NCBI GenBank assembly: GCA_001313085.1
Contig: BBFE01000013.1
Location: 1-64,000 of the forward strand
Source: Paenibacillus sp. JCM 18996
GTDB lineage: Bacteria; Bacillota; Bacilli; Paenibacillales; NBRC-103111
DNA: 64,000 nucleotides
Reading direction: 5' to 3'
The notes under the pieces are model-generated. The model ran no database searches and had not been told where the DNA came from. It was given only the letters and a program-made list of their open reading frames with translations. Below are positions 43,855 through 54,013 of this stretch, piece by piece. The position numbers and the translations under genes are program-made. The number at the start of each line of letters is the position of its first letter. Within the stretch, counting starts at the first letter, position 1.

Positions 43855-43902
43855 ACACTTAACAGTTGATGCCAATGCTTTAAATGAGTAGGGAATTATC
43901 GT

Positions 43903-43957
43903 AAACAGGGTTATCCGAAGAGCGGACAAATCTGCTTGAGGACAGCCCTGTTTTGCG
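43903..43957 (+). terminator. Possible terminator after the S-layer genes
   Basis: AAACAGGG and CCCTGTTT close a stem with TTATCC/GGACAG inside, followed by only T4, so weak. Confidence 0.4.
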
Positions 43958-44065
43958 CTAAAAAAAGAAAATGCGGCTGCCCAGACTGATTGCCCAGACC
44001 GCTAGTGGACATTTCCAATGCTTAGGCTTATAATAAGTCCATGTTAAACTAAGCCAAATTAAATA

Positions 44066-44156
44066 ACGCCAGGGGAGCTGGAATTGGCCGGCTGAGATTG
44101 TATCCCTCAAGATACTGACCCTTTAACCTGATCTGGATAATGCCAGCGTAGGAATT
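44066..44156 (+). ncRNA. TPP riboswitch of the thiamine transport operon
   Basis: Diagnostic THI-box pieces are GGCTGAGATTG near 44089, ACCCTTTAACCTGATCTGG near 44119, and AATGCCAGCGTAGG near 44139. Binding of thiamine pyrophosphate should favour the terminator that follows at 44179. Confidence 0.95.
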
Positions 44157-44178
44157 AGTGCTATTCATGTGCATCTAT

Positions 44179-44207
44179 GCGCTCCTTGATCAGGGGCGCT
44201 TTTTTTT
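44179..44207 (+). terminator. Riboswitch-controlled terminator
   Basis: GCGCTCC, loop, GGGGCGC, T8, directly between the TPP aptamer and thiY. Transcription attenuation is the likely mode. Confidence 0.85.
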
Positions 44208-44236
44208 AATTTGTCCGGACTATAGGAGGATGGGGA

Positions 44237-45283
44237 ATGAAAATCAGACAGAGAAAAGCAATGAAATGGTTGATGAGCGGGCTGCTGGTGGCGGGCCTTA
44301 CAGGATGCGGGGCTGGAGCAAGAAGGCTGAACCGGGTTCGAACGCAGCGGCTCCGCAAACGGGCTCGAAACCGTTGACCCATATGAAAGTAGTGCTCGAT
44401 TGGACTCCCAATACGAATCACACCGGGCTGTATGTCGCCAAGGACCAAGGCTTTTATGAGAAGGAAGGATTGGATATAGAAATAATCCAGCCTGGCTCGG
44501 GCGGCGCCGACGCGATGGTGGCTTCAGGGGAGGCTCCTTTTGGAGTCAGCTATCAGGAAGGGGTTACGCAAGCGCGGCTGCAAGGGGTGCCGCTTGTGTC
44601 CATCGCTGCCGTGATTCAGCATAATACGTCCGGCTTTGCGTCTCCGGCAGCCAAGAACATTAAAGCTCCCAAAGATTTTGAAGGAAAAAACCTATGGAGG
44701 CTTTGGTTCTCCCGTAGAGGAAGCGATGCTGCAATCGTTAATGTCCGGTGAAAAAAAAGCCGATGTGTCCAAAGTGAAAATCGTCAATGTGGGGGAAGCG
44801 ACTTCTTCACTGCGATTAAAAAAAAGACATTGACTTCTCCTGGATATATTACGGTTGGACGGGCATACAGGCGGAGCTGCGCAAGGAACCGATTAATATG
44901 ATCTATCTGAATAAATACGATCCGAAGCTGGATTACTACACTCCGGTGATCGTAACAAACGAGAAGATGATCAAGGAGAAGCCGGACACGGTGAAGGCTT
45001 TTATGGCGGCAACTGCCAAAGGCTATCAATATGCGATCCAGAAGCCTGAAGAGGCGGCAGGCATTCTGCTGAAGGCGAATCCGGACCTCGATAAAAAAAT
45101 CTCGTCGTCGCCAGCCAGAAGTGGCTCAGCCCGAAATATCAGGACGACGCTCCCCGCTGGGGCGAGCAGAAGAAGTCTGTGTGGGAAAATTACGCGGCCT
45201 GGATGCAGGACCATAAACTGCTGGAAAAGAAGCTTGACGCGGACGCAGCATTTACGAATCAGTTCCTTCCGGAATCCAAATAA
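44237..45283 (+). CDS. thiY: ABC transporter substrate-binding lipoprotein (ThiY/NMT1-like)
   Basis: Extracellular binding protein for a thiamine pyrimidine precursor, as in ThiXYZ systems that import formyl-aminopyrimidine. Lipobox LTGC near residue 25, then the NMT1 domain: [62 protein letters not shown]. Breaks near 44310, 44690, 44808, 44819-44826 and 45096-45102. About 345 residues. ATG follows AGGAGGATGG. Confidence 0.88.
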
Positions 45284-45306
45284 GCGAGATAAGGAGTGGT
45301 TATCAA

Positions 45307-45600
45307 ATGGCCAACGCGCTGCTCAGCATTCAAATTATACCGAAAACCGTAAACAATGAAGACGTCATCCCTTATGTGGACCGGGCTATTGAGGTCATTC
45401 AGCAGTCGGGGGTAAAGCACCAGGTCAACCCGCTGGACACTACGATGGAAGGGGATCTGGACGAGCTGCTGGACATCGTAAAACGTATGAATGCCGCGAT
45501 GTTAGAGATCGGCAGCCCGAGCGTCATTTCCCAGATCAAAATTCTGTACAACCCTTCCGGCGCCTCGATGGATAAGCAGACGGAGAAGTACAGGCCATGA
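45307..45600 (+). CDS. Thiamine-binding protein (YkoF/MTH1187-type, DUF77)
   Basis: A 97-residue cytosolic protein, intact. LLSIQIIPKTVNNEDVIPYVDRAIEVIQQSG and VNPLDTTMEGDLDELLDIVK match the family known to bind thiamine or its pyrimidine. Such proteins are common in riboswitch-controlled thiamine transporter operons. Its stop overlaps the thiX start. Confidence 0.8.
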   Translation: MANALLSIQIIPKTVNNEDVIPYVDRAIEVIQQSGVKHQVNPLDTTMEGDLDELLDIVKRMNAAMLEIGSPSVISQIKILYNPSGASMDKQTEKYRP

Positions 45601-46365
45601 GCAGCAAATATCGCCCGTTAAAAGCAGGCTGGCCGCCCCTTGTGGTGGTCATCCTGTTTTTTGGCGATATGGCAGGCGTGCGCGGTGCTGTTCGACATTC
45701 CGGACTGGCTGCTTCCTGCACCTTCCCTGATCGTGCAGGAAGGGGCTGCCGGCTTCCCGAGAATTTGGACACATACGTTGTCCACGATTCGACTTACTCT
45801 GCTTGGATTTGCAGTCGGTTCCTCCGTCGGGCTGCTGCTCTCCTTTGTGCTGCACTTGTTTCCTCTTGTCAAAAGGGGTTTTTTACCCGCTGCTCATCCT
45901 TTCGCAAAATATTCCCACCATTACACTCGCTCCGCTGCTCATGATCTGGTTCGGGTTTGGACTGCTTCCCAAGCTGATCGTCATTACATTGGTGTGCTTT
46001 TTTCCCTGTTGCGGTCGCGGCCTTGGGAGGGCTCACGCAGACCGATTCGGCCATGATGAATTATATGAAAATGATTGGGGCCACGAAAAAAGCAGATTTT
46101 TTTTCAAGCTGGAGCTGCCTGGCGCCCTTCCTTCTGTCTTCTCCGGGCTGAAAATCGCAGCGGCTTACAGCGTCATGGGCGCCGTCATCGCCGAGTGGCT
46201 TGGATCGGACAAAGGGATCGGAGTATACATGCTGCTGCAGAAAGCCTCGTTCCGGACGGACCGCATGTTTGTGGCGATTTTCATCATCGTGCTGCTCAGC
46301 TTGGCTTATTCGGCTTGATCGCCTGGGTGGAAGGCCGTGTAATCCGCTGGAAGCCGGGCAAATAG
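45597..46365 (+). CDS. thiX: ABC transporter permease (ThiX-like)
   Basis: Six-helix permease of about 255 residues. Substrate-channel segments include LLPAPSLIVQEG and PTITLAPLLMIWFGFG; the EAA loop reads MIGATKKQIFFKLELPGALPS. Breaks near 45658-45663, 45880, 46005, 46080-46105 and 46310. ATG overlaps the previous stop (ATGA). Confidence 0.88.
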
Positions 46366-46378
46366 ACAGGAGGACGCC

Positions 46379-47171
46379 ATGGAGGCCAAGGATCAACTTA
46401 AGCTAACCGGAATTTCCAAAACCTTCCCCGGCCAAGGAGAGCCGGCGCCTGTGCTTGAAGAGATTTCGCTCACGGTGGGAAAAGGGGAGTTCGTCACCCT
46501 GATCGGCCCGTCGGGCAGCGGGAAAAGTACGCTTTTTTCATATTATCGGGGGGCTGGAGCGGCCTACCTCGGGGCACGTGTTTCTCGGCGGGAAGGAAAT
46601 CACCGGGGCAAAAGGCTACATCAGCTACATGCCGCAAAATCACGCTTTGCTTCCGTGGCGAACGATAGAGGGCAATGTCATTATGGCGCAGGAAGTAGCG
46701 GGAGTGCCTAAAGCCGAAGCCCTCAGGAAAGCAAGGGAGTGGCTGCCGAAGGTCGGTCTGGAGGGGTACGAGCGAGCATACCCTTCTGTACTGTCCGGCG
46801 GGATGCAGCAGCGGGCGTCGTTCCTCAGGCGCTGCTCAGCCCGCAGGAGCTGATGTGCCTCGACGAGCCATTCGGCTCGCTGGACGCGCTGACGCGGCAG
46901 GAGATGCAGGACTGGCTGCTGCGGATGTGGGAGGCGAATCAGCGCTCAGTCCTGTTCGTTACCCATAGCATCGATGAAGCGCTGTTTTTGTCGGACAGGA
47001 TCTACCTGTTATCAGGCAAGCCGACGGTAGTGCTGAAGGAGATAAACGTTCCTTTTTTCGCGGCCAAGAGAAGAAGGAGTCGTACATAGTGTGGATTTCA
47101 TCCGCTTGAAGGAAGAAATTTACGGGCTTATGAAGAAGGAGCAGGAACGTTCGAGGAGAGGGAAACAATGA
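46379..47171 (+). CDS. thiZ: ABC transporter ATPase (ThiZ-like)
   Basis: Walker A GPSGSGKST near residue 45, signature LSGGMQQR, Walker B LMCLDEPFGSLDALT, H-loop VTHSIDEA. Breaks near 46535, 46820 and 47054-47059. The corrected C-terminus reads FIRLKEEIYGLMKKEQ and stops at 47169-47171, overlapping the ATG of the next gene. ATG follows AGGAGGACG. About 260 residues. Confidence 0.9.
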
Positions 47172-47955
47172 CCGGAATCGATTCTCACATTCATTTGGAT
47201 AAGTATGCGCCTGAAGAACAAGCGCACATACTGCAGGAGCTGCCTGATATCGGGATTGAGCAGCTTATTGCGGTTTCCATGGACCTCGCTTCCTGCCGAG
47301 ACAATCTCACACTGCATCGTCAGCATCCGGGCAGAGTGAAGCCGGCGTTCGGCTTTCATCCGGAACAGCCGCTGCCGTCAGATGCGGAGATGGACGCACT
47401 GTTTCATTGGATGTCGGAGCACAGACGCGAGATGACAGCGGTCGGGGAAGTAGGTTTGCCATACTACATCCGCAAGGAAGCGGAACGCGAAGGCAGAAGC
47501 TTTGAACTTGCGTTTTACATCGGTCTGCTGGACAGATTCGCGGAATTTGCCGCTGCTGAGCGGACGCCAATGGTGCTGCACGCGGTATATGAAGATGCGG
47601 ATACAGCGTGTGATCTGCTCGAGAAGCATGGGGTGACGAAAGCCCATTTTCACTGGTTCAAAGGAAGCGCCTCCACCATCGACCGCATGAAGCGCAGCGG
47701 TTATTTCATCTCTTTCACGCCGGATATTTGGTATGAAGAGGAAATCCGGAATCTCGCTGCGGCCTACCCGCTTGAGCTGATGATGGCTGAGACGGACGGG
47801 CTTGGCCGTTCGAAGGGCGTTTCCAAGGCGAAAGGACGCATCCCCGCATGATCGGCGAGGTCATACGCAAGATTGCCGAAATCAAGGGGATACCCTTCGA
47901 AGAAGCTCGGGACACGATCTACCAAAATACCTGCAGGTTCTATAATATCCGCTAA
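47168..47955 (+). CDS. TatD-family metal-dependent hydrolase in the thiamine operon
   Basis: About 262 residues, TIM-barrel hydrolase. Metal ligands in DSHIHLD near residue 5, catalytic GEVGLPYYI, HAVY and AHFHWFKGSAS, and AETDGP with the terminal Asp. A missing C near 47802 breaks the frame; corrected, it continues WPFEGRF to TYQNT-like IYQNTCRFYNIR and a stop at 47953-47955. Start ATG overlaps the thiZ stop, so the two are translationally coupled. Typical TatD proteins are DNases, but this placement suggests a role in processing an imported thiamine precursor; that is inference. Confidence 0.8.
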
Positions 47956-48061
47956 AGCGGAAAAGAGGCCCTGTGGAAAACCCGGTTATTGGAGCGGCCA
48001 AGGCTGATTTTCACGCTTCTGAACCGGGCGAAGAAGATGAGAACGTCCTAAACAATTACGG

Positions 48062-48963
48062 TTACCTGGCGGTGCTGAAATGCCGCCTTGCTTTGTCCAC
48101 AAACTGGCGCGCCGCTTCGTTCAGGGCCGTTGTTTCGTTAAAGATGAGCGAGGTCGTCCGCTTGGCGGATTCCAGCTCCGGTATGCTGCGCACGACCAGA
48201 CGGTTCTCTTCCAGCATATCCTGCCGGACATACGATTTGGGCAGCAGAGTGGCTGCCTGGCAGGTCGAAACGAGACGGATAATCGCTTCGAACGAATCGA
48301 TCTCCATTTTGACGTCGGGAAAAATGGCTGTGCGCATGAACAGCTCGTCTGTCAGCACGCGGTACCAAGTGCCTTTGGAGAAAAGGATCATGGACAGCTC
48401 ATGCAGATCGCTCATTTCTATCGCTTTTTTTTGCGCATGGGGGTGGCCTTCCGGGAGCACCAGGCAGAGATGGTCGTCAAATAAAGGCATGCAGACCAGG
48501 CCGGGATGGTCGATAGTGGAGGCGAGCAGGCCGACATCCACCTTTTTTTTCTCTTTTACCATTGAGACGACTTCATGCGTTTTGCCGGTCAACACTTTAA
48601 TGTCCGTATGAGGGGTCTCCGATGTGTAAACCGTTACAAGGTCGGGAAGAGTAGATTGCAGAGTGGTCAGCGAAGCGCCCAGGATGAAGGACCGGTTCGT
48701 TTTGGCCAGTTTATATTCATTGATGGATTGGAGAAAATTGCGCTGCATCCGGCGCGACTCTACGGCGAATTCGTAGCACAGCTCCCCGACCCGGGTGAGG
48801 ATCAGCTTCTTGCCTTTGCGTTCGAACAGCTCTACGCCCAGTTCTTCTTCCAGCTTCCTTATTTTTTTCTCGAGAGGGCAGGCTGCGATAAATTCAAGAT
48901 GGCTGAGGCTTTGTTTAAGCTTTCATGCTCGACTACGGTTGCGAATACGTTCAAATTTTCCAT
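48062..48963 (-). CDS. LysR-type transcriptional regulator
   Basis: About 300 residues. N-terminal winged HTH (MENLNVFATVVEHESLNKAS, PALSRKIRKLEEELGVELFER) lies in frames broken near 48875 and 48790, and the effector-binding domain is intact from about 48748. It diverges from sdhC with a 244-bp gap, so control of the sdh genes is plausible but unproven. Start ATG 48963 follows AGGAGAATAACTGC. Effector unknown. Confidence 0.85.
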
Positions 48964-49125
48964 GCAGTTATTCTCCTTATGATCATTCGTTATAAGTAAT
49001 TATACTAAATAAGCACTTCCATTATAAGCTACATAGAGGTACGATATTAATGTCACTCGTTGTTCACAATTGGCAAAGCTTACATTTTTTTTGTCGAAAT
49101 TATGAAGATTGGCGCAGAAGCTGCA

Positions 49126-49154
49126 TTGACGCTTGTCTTAACGGGGAGTACAAT
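49126..49154 (+). promoter_or_regulatory. Sigma-A promoter of sdhCAB
   Basis: TTGACG, 17-bp spacer, TACAAT, 53 bases before the sdhC start. Confidence 0.75.
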
Positions 49155-49207
49155 GAATCATGGTTTTAACAGGCGTTTTATAATCAAGAGGAGGGAATCC
49201 ATAAGAG

Positions 49208-49865
49208 ATGGCTGCAAATTCTTATTATTACCGCAAGCTTCACTCTTTGCTGGGTGTAATTCCGGTAGGCGCTTTTCTGGTCGAGCATTTATTGACGAAT
49301 TACTCCGCGCGCAAAGGGCCAGAGGGTTTCACCGAGGCCGTTAACTTTTTTGAACGGGCTGCCGCTGGTGTTCTTCCTGGAATTGTTTGGAATCTGGCTT
49401 CCGCTGCTGTACCATGGCGTCTACGGATTGTACGTCGCTTATACGGCGCGCAACAACGTCACCAACTTCAGCTATTTCCGCAATCAAATGTTTATGCTTC
49501 AGCGTGTGACGGGGGTCATTACGTTTATTTTCGTTGTATGGCATGTGTTCCAGACCCGCCTTCAGGTGGCGCTCGGCACTACTACCCACGCAGGGCTGGG
49601 CTTAACGATGCATGACATCGCCTCCAATCCGGTGTACTTCGTGCTTTACTGCATAGGTATTCTGTCGGCTACTTTCCATTTTAGCAACGGAATGTGGTCT
49701 TTCCTCGTTTCCTGGGGCGTCACTGTGGGACCCCGCGCTCAGCGCATTTCCAGCTATATCTGGATGGGCGTGTTCGTGATCATGGCGGTTATGTTTATCC
49801 TGTCTTTGACCGCGTTCATCGATCCTTCTTTTGCAAATACAACAGCTATGAATATAAAAGGGTAA
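49208..49865 (+). CDS. sdhC: Succinate dehydrogenase cytochrome b558 subunit
   Basis: Five-helix di-heme membrane anchor of the Bacillus-type succinate:menaquinone reductase. Heme-ligand histidines lie in HSLLGVIP, VEHLLTN, YHGVYGLYV, VVWHVFQTR and TFHFSNGMWSF. Break at the T6 run near 49348; corrected, the text reads FLNGLPLVFFLELFG. About 218 residues. ATG follows GAGGAGGGAA. Confidence 0.93.
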
Positions 49866-49880
49866 AGGGTGTGAACAACA

Positions 49881-51640
49881 ATGGCTAATTCAAAAGTGAT
49901 CGTAGTAGGCGGAGGCCTTGCGGGCCTGATGTCTACCATTAAAGCTGCGGAAGCCGGGGTTCACGTGGAGCTCTTCTCCCTGGTCCCGGTCAAAAGATCC
50001 CACTCCGTCTGCGCGCAGGGCGGCATTAACGGAGCGGTCAACACCAAAGGCGAGGGCGACTCTCCTTGGGAGCATTTTGACGATACGGTTTACGGAGCGA
50101 CTTCCTGGCCAACCAACCGCCGGTAAAAGCGCTGTGCGACGCGGCTCCCGGCATCATCCACCTGATGGACCGGATGGGCGTTATGTTCAACCGTACTCCG
50201 GAAGGACTGCTCGATTTCCGCCGTTTCGGGGGAACGAAGTATCACCGTACTGCGTTTGCCGGAGCGACTACAGGACAGCAGCTGCTGTATGCGCTCGATG
50301 AGCAGGTCCGCCGTTGGGAGACCGCCGGTCTGGTGACCAAGCGCGAGCATTGGGAGTTTCTGGGCGCGATCATCGACGACGACGGCGTTTGCCGCGGAGT
50401 ATCCGCGCAGGATTTGCGCAGCATGGAAATTCATACTTTCTCTTCCGATGCGGTCATTTTGGCGACAGGCGGCCCCGGCATTATTTTCGGCAAATCGACC
50501 AACTCGGTGATCAATACGGGTACAGCGGCTTCCGCAGTTTACCAGCAGGGTGTTTACTACGCGAACGGAGAATTCATTCAGATTCACCCTACGGCCATTC
50601 CCGGAGACGACAAGCTGCGCTTGATGTCCGAATCGGCGCGCGGTGAGGGCGGACGGATCTGGACCTATAAAGACGGCAAGCCTTGGTACTTCCTTGAAGA
50701 AAAAATACCCCGCATACGGAAACCTCGTACCCCGTGACATCGCAACCCGTGAGATTTTCTCGGTCTGTATAGACCAGAAGCTCGGAATCAACGGCGAGAA
50801 CATGGTGTATCTCGATCTTTCCCATAAGGATCCGAAGGAACTGGATGTGAAGCTGGGCGGGATTATCGAAATCTATGAGAAATTCATGGGCGACGATCCG
50901 CGTAAAATTCCGATGAAAATCTTCCCTGCGGTCCATTACTCGATGGGCGGCATGTGGGTAGATTACAACCAGATGACCAATATTCCGGGACTGTTCGCTG
51001 CCGGAGAATGCGAATACCAATACCATGGCGCGAACCGTTTGGGTGCGAACTCGCTTGTTTCTGCGATTTACGGAGCATGGTGGCCGGACCGAAAGTGGCC
51101 GAGTATATCAAAGGGTTGGATAAACATGCGGAAGACATCTCTTCCTCGGTGTTTGACAGAGAGAAGAAGAGACAAACCGATAAATACGAAGGCCTGCTGG
51201 CAATGGACAAAGGCTCCGAGAACGCCTATGTTATCCATAAAGAGCTGGGCGAGTGGATGAACAACAATATGACGGTCGTACGCTTCAATGACAAGCTCCA
51301 GCTGACACTGGACAAGATCCAGGAGCTGAAGCAAAGATACGGCAATATTTCCATGACGGATACTGCCCGCTGGAACAATCAAGGCGTAGCGTTTACCCGC
51401 CAGCTGTGGAATATGCTTGAATTGGCGCAAGCGATGACAAAGGGCGCTTTGCTGCGGAATGAAAGCCGAGGAGCGCACTACAAGCCGGAATTCCCTGAAC
51501 GCGATGATGAGAACTTCCTGAAGACGACCAAAGCCAAATGGACTCCGGACGGTCCGCAAATCAGCTATGAAGATGTGGATGTTTCTTTGATCCCGCCTCG
51601 CAAGCGCGACTATACAACAGACAAGAAAGGAGGTCATTAA
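49881..51640 (+). CDS. sdhA: Succinate dehydrogenase flavoprotein subunit
   Basis: Catalytic subunit with covalent FAD. FAD-binding VVGGGLAGLM at the N-terminus; HSVCAQGGING is the flavinylation segment; catalytic HPTAIPGDD and SESARGEGG; HYSMGGMWVD; GANRLGANSLVSAIYGGM. Breaks near 50097 and 51075, each a GGC read as GC, and at the A run near 50702. About 585 residues. Sits between sdhC and sdhB, which it precedes by two bases. Confidence 0.95.
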
Positions 51641-51642
51641 TC

Positions 51643-52413
51643 ATGGCTGAAGCACAAACAGCGAACAGAACTGTAAAGTTTGTGGTCACACGTCAAGATT
51701 CTCCTGAAACCAAGCCTTACACCGAAGAATTTGAACTTGCCTACCGTCCCAATATGAACGTCATTTCCGCATTGATGGAAATTCAACGGAATCCCAAGAC
51801 TGCGAGCGGCAGCAAGACGACTCCGGTGTGCTGGGAATCCAACTGTCTTGAGGAAGTGTGCGGCGCCTGCTCCATGGTGATCAACGGCAGGCCGCGCCAG
51901 GCTTGTACCGCACTGATCGATAAGCTGGAGCAGCCGGTCCGCATCGCCCCGATGAGCACCTTCCCTGTCGTCCGCGACCTTGTCATCGACCGGAGCAGAA
52001 TGTTCAACGCTTTGAAGAAAGTGAAAGCCTGGATTCCAATCGACGGTACCTACGATCTCGGTCCCGGACCAAGAATGGCCGAGTCCAAACGGCAGTGGGC
52101 TTACGAACTGTCCAAATGTATGACCTGCGGCGTTTGCCTGGAAGCCTGCCCGAACGTAAACGAGAAAACCTCGTTCATCGGGCCTGCGGCAATCTCGCAA
52201 GTGCGCTTGTTCAATGCTCACCCGACGGGCGAGATGAACAAGGAAGAGCGTCTGGACGCACTGATGGAAGACGGCGGCATCGAGGGCTGCGGCAACTCGC
52301 AAAACTGCGTACGCTCCTGTCCGAAGGGTATTCCTTTGACAACTTCCATTGCCGCAATGAACAAAGATACAACAAAACATCTGTTCAAAAAAATGGCTCG
52401 GAATGTAATATAG
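51643..52413 (+). CDS. sdhB: Succinate dehydrogenase iron-sulfur subunit
   Basis: Intact, 256 residues. 2Fe-2S motif CWESNCLEEVCGAC, 4Fe-4S motif CMTCGVCLEAC and 3Fe-4S motif CGNSQNCVRSCPKG. Transfers electrons from SdhA to the heme anchor. Ribosome site AGGAGG. The stop falls inside a 35-bp tandem repeat. Confidence 0.96.
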   Translation: MAEAQTANRTVKFVVTRQDSPETKPYTEEFELAYRPNMNVISALMEIQRNPKTASGSKTTPVCWESNCLEEVCGACSMVINGRPRQACTALIDKLEQPVRIAPMSTFPVVRDLVIDRSRMFNALKKVKAWIPIDGTYDLGPGPRMAESKRQWAYELSKCMTCGVCLEACPNVNEKTSFIGPAAISQVRLFNAHPTGEMNKEERLDALMEDGGIEGCGNSQNCVRSCPKGIPLTTSIAAMNKDTTKHLFKKMARNVI

Positions 52414-52501
52414 ATCAGAGAAGCCTCAGACTGTCGAATGTAATAAACATCAAAGAAGCCTCAGACCGCCCAATGTAATAAACATCAAAGAAGCCGCAGA
52501 C
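52401..52501 (+). repeat. 35-bp tandem repeat at the sdhB 3' end
   Basis: Copies at 52401-52435, 52436-52470 and a partial copy 52471-52501, each of form GAATGTAATA...AGAAGCC.CAGAC. The first copy holds the sdhB stop and the last supplies the left arm of the terminator. Confidence 0.85.
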
Positions 52502-52522
52502 TTTTAGTGTCTGCGGCTTTTC
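52491..52522 (+). terminator. Terminator of sdhCAB
   Basis: AGCCGCAGAC, loop, GTCTGCGGCT, short T run. Confidence 0.85.
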
Positions 52523-52549
52523 TTAAACTGAAAGGAGCCTCGTATCCAT

Positions 52550-53068
52550 ATGAAGAAGAGACCGCAATCAGGAACCGATTATTCGCCGCAATTTGAAGCT
52601 TACGTCAGCAAAATGCCGGAGGGGGAGCTGCCGGATATTCTCATCGAGCAGTCCAGGGAAACGGTGAATCTCTTCCTGGGCTTGACGCATGAGCAGGCCA
52701 ATCACCGGTACGCGCCGGATAAATGGAGCGTCAAAGAAGTGCTCGGGCACATGGCGGATACGGAGCGTGTGATGAGCTACCGTCTCCTGCGTATTGCGCG
52801 CGGCGATCAAACGCCTCTGGCGGGTTTTGAAGAGAACCTGTTCGTGAACGGGGCGGATTTCGGCAGACTCTCGTTAGAGGAGCTGTTGCAGAATTACGAA
52901 GCGGTGCGTCAAGCTACGTTGACTTTGATAAAAGGCATGCCGGAAGAAGCCTGGACACGCCGCGGCTTCGCCAATGGCCATGAAATTACCGCACAGGCGC
53001 TTGCGTTCATTATTGCCGGCCATGAGCTGCACCACAAGCAGATCGTTCAGGAGCGGTACTTATCGTAA
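52550..53068 (+). CDS. DinB-family metal-dependent protein
   Basis: Intact, 172 residues. Four-helix-bundle DinB fold with its three histidines in EVLGHMADTE and HELHHKQI. Family members use bacillithiol or mycothiol as thiol cofactor, but the substrate here is unknown. ATG follows AAAGGAGCC. Confidence 0.85.
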   Translation: MKKRPQSGTDYSPQFEAYVSKMPEGELPDILIEQSRETVNLFLGLTHEQANHRYAPDKWSVKEVLGHMADTERVMSYRLLRIARGDQTPLAGFEENLFVNGADFGRLSLEELLQNYEAVRQATLTLIKGMPEEAWTRRGFANGHEITAQALAFIIAGHELHHKQIVQERYLS

Positions 53069-53106
53069 CAGCACCGTGGGGCCAACTCCCTATTTTTTTT
53101 ACAGGA

Positions 53107-53310
53107 CGTGGGTCAGCCTCAAAAGATGGTGACATACGAGCGGCATCAACAAGCTGCCGTCTTCGGAGCCGCTGTTTCTTACGGCAACCGGCTTCATCGG
53201 GGACGGCCAGGCGGATGTGAAGCATCACGGAGGAAAGGACAAGGCGGTATGTGTGTATTGTGCTGAGCACTATCCCTATTGGCGGCAAGAACGAATATAT
53301 TTAACGAGAA
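53107..53310 (+). pseudogene. Relic of a MOSC-domain (YiiM-like) gene
   Basis: Frames covering VGQPQKMVTYE, then TSGINKLPSSEPLFL and TGFIGDGQADVKHHGGKDKAVCVYCAEHYPYW match the N-terminal 75 residues of YiiM-like MOSC proteins (molybdenum-cofactor sulfur carriers). No start codon or ribosome site fits, the frame shifts near 53137, and the remaining two thirds are absent: the sequence passes directly into a strong hairpin at 53318. Confidence 0.7.
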
Positions 53311-53317
53311 AGAAAAA

Positions 53318-53384
53318 AACCGCCTGCCGGGCTTTACAAAGTGCAGGTCACTTTGCAAAGCCCGGCAGGCGGTTAATTTTTTTT
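53318..53384 (+). terminator. Very strong hairpin terminator
   Basis: Left arm 53318-53343 pairs with 53349-53374 over 26 positions with one mismatch, five-base loop, then T8. Confidence 0.9.
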
Positions 53385-53469
53385 GTGCTTTGCATATATT
53401 CGACTTTAGTCATCGTTGCATCATGATCCTGTTCAATCAACTTCATCCTTCGATTCATCTTCTTTAAGT

Positions 53470-53702
53470 TTACACTGGTTTCCGAATGAAAATGTGTAGC
53501 GTTTCCTTTACCTCTTTGACTTCATCGGCTAGCTGATCGATTTTGGCATTACTGGCTGCCTACATCTCGAAGAGCTGATCGATTTTGGCATTGCTGGCCG
53601 TCTGCATCTCGTACAGTTCCTCAAGTTTCGCATTATTTGTTGCTTGCATTTTTTTATAAGGCTGGTTATCATCTCTTCTATGCGATGCAATGAATCGGAC
53701 AT
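53470..53702 (-). pseudogene. Short coiled-coil protein with repeats and an internal amber codon
   Basis: From ATG 53702 the minus strand reads MSDSLHRIEEMITSL; after an A7 run near 53650 it continues with heptad-like units MQTASNAKIDQLFE and AASNAKIDQLADEV, ending HIFIRKPV at 53470. A TAG at 53560-53562 replaces the CAG expected at the repeat boundary (the first unit begins ATG CAG, the second ATG TAG). Either an inactivated gene or a one-base sequence error. Repeat length 13-14 residues suggests a coiled coil. Confidence 0.55.
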
Positions 53703-53797
53703 TTTGACAGCTCCAGAAGACAGGATAGGCACATTATATCAAATTTGGTGCGGCATGGCACGGCAGCCACTTCAACCCTGAACACCCCACAGACTAA

Positions 53798-53980
53798 CAG
53801 GAAAAGCTCCTGCTAATCTTGCCCGGATGCGCTCTTGTGGATCCTTTTGCGGGAATAGCTCCAGTTAATTTTGCAGAAAATGCTTTTTTGTGTAGTCAAC
53901 GTGCCGATTTACATGGACAAATTCCCGTTAAATCAGATATGTAAATGTAAAAAAAAGTAGATTAGATGGAGCTTTTCCTG
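53798..53980. repeat. Three-copy 25-bp repeat element
   Basis: Copy A 53798-53822 (CAGGAAAAGCTCC...), copy B 53850-53875 (CGGGAATAGCTCC...) in the same direction, and copy C 53959-53980 inverted; A and C agree at 20 of 22 positions. The gap 53703-54013 otherwise holds no gene. Confidence 0.6.
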
Positions 53981-54013
53981 CAACTTGATGCGAAACCGTA
54001 CGCTCTGCGTACT

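Noticed and set aside
53318..53384. Long hairpin as a transposon end
   Set aside because: A short loop, a T8 tail and no transposase or target duplication fit a terminator better.
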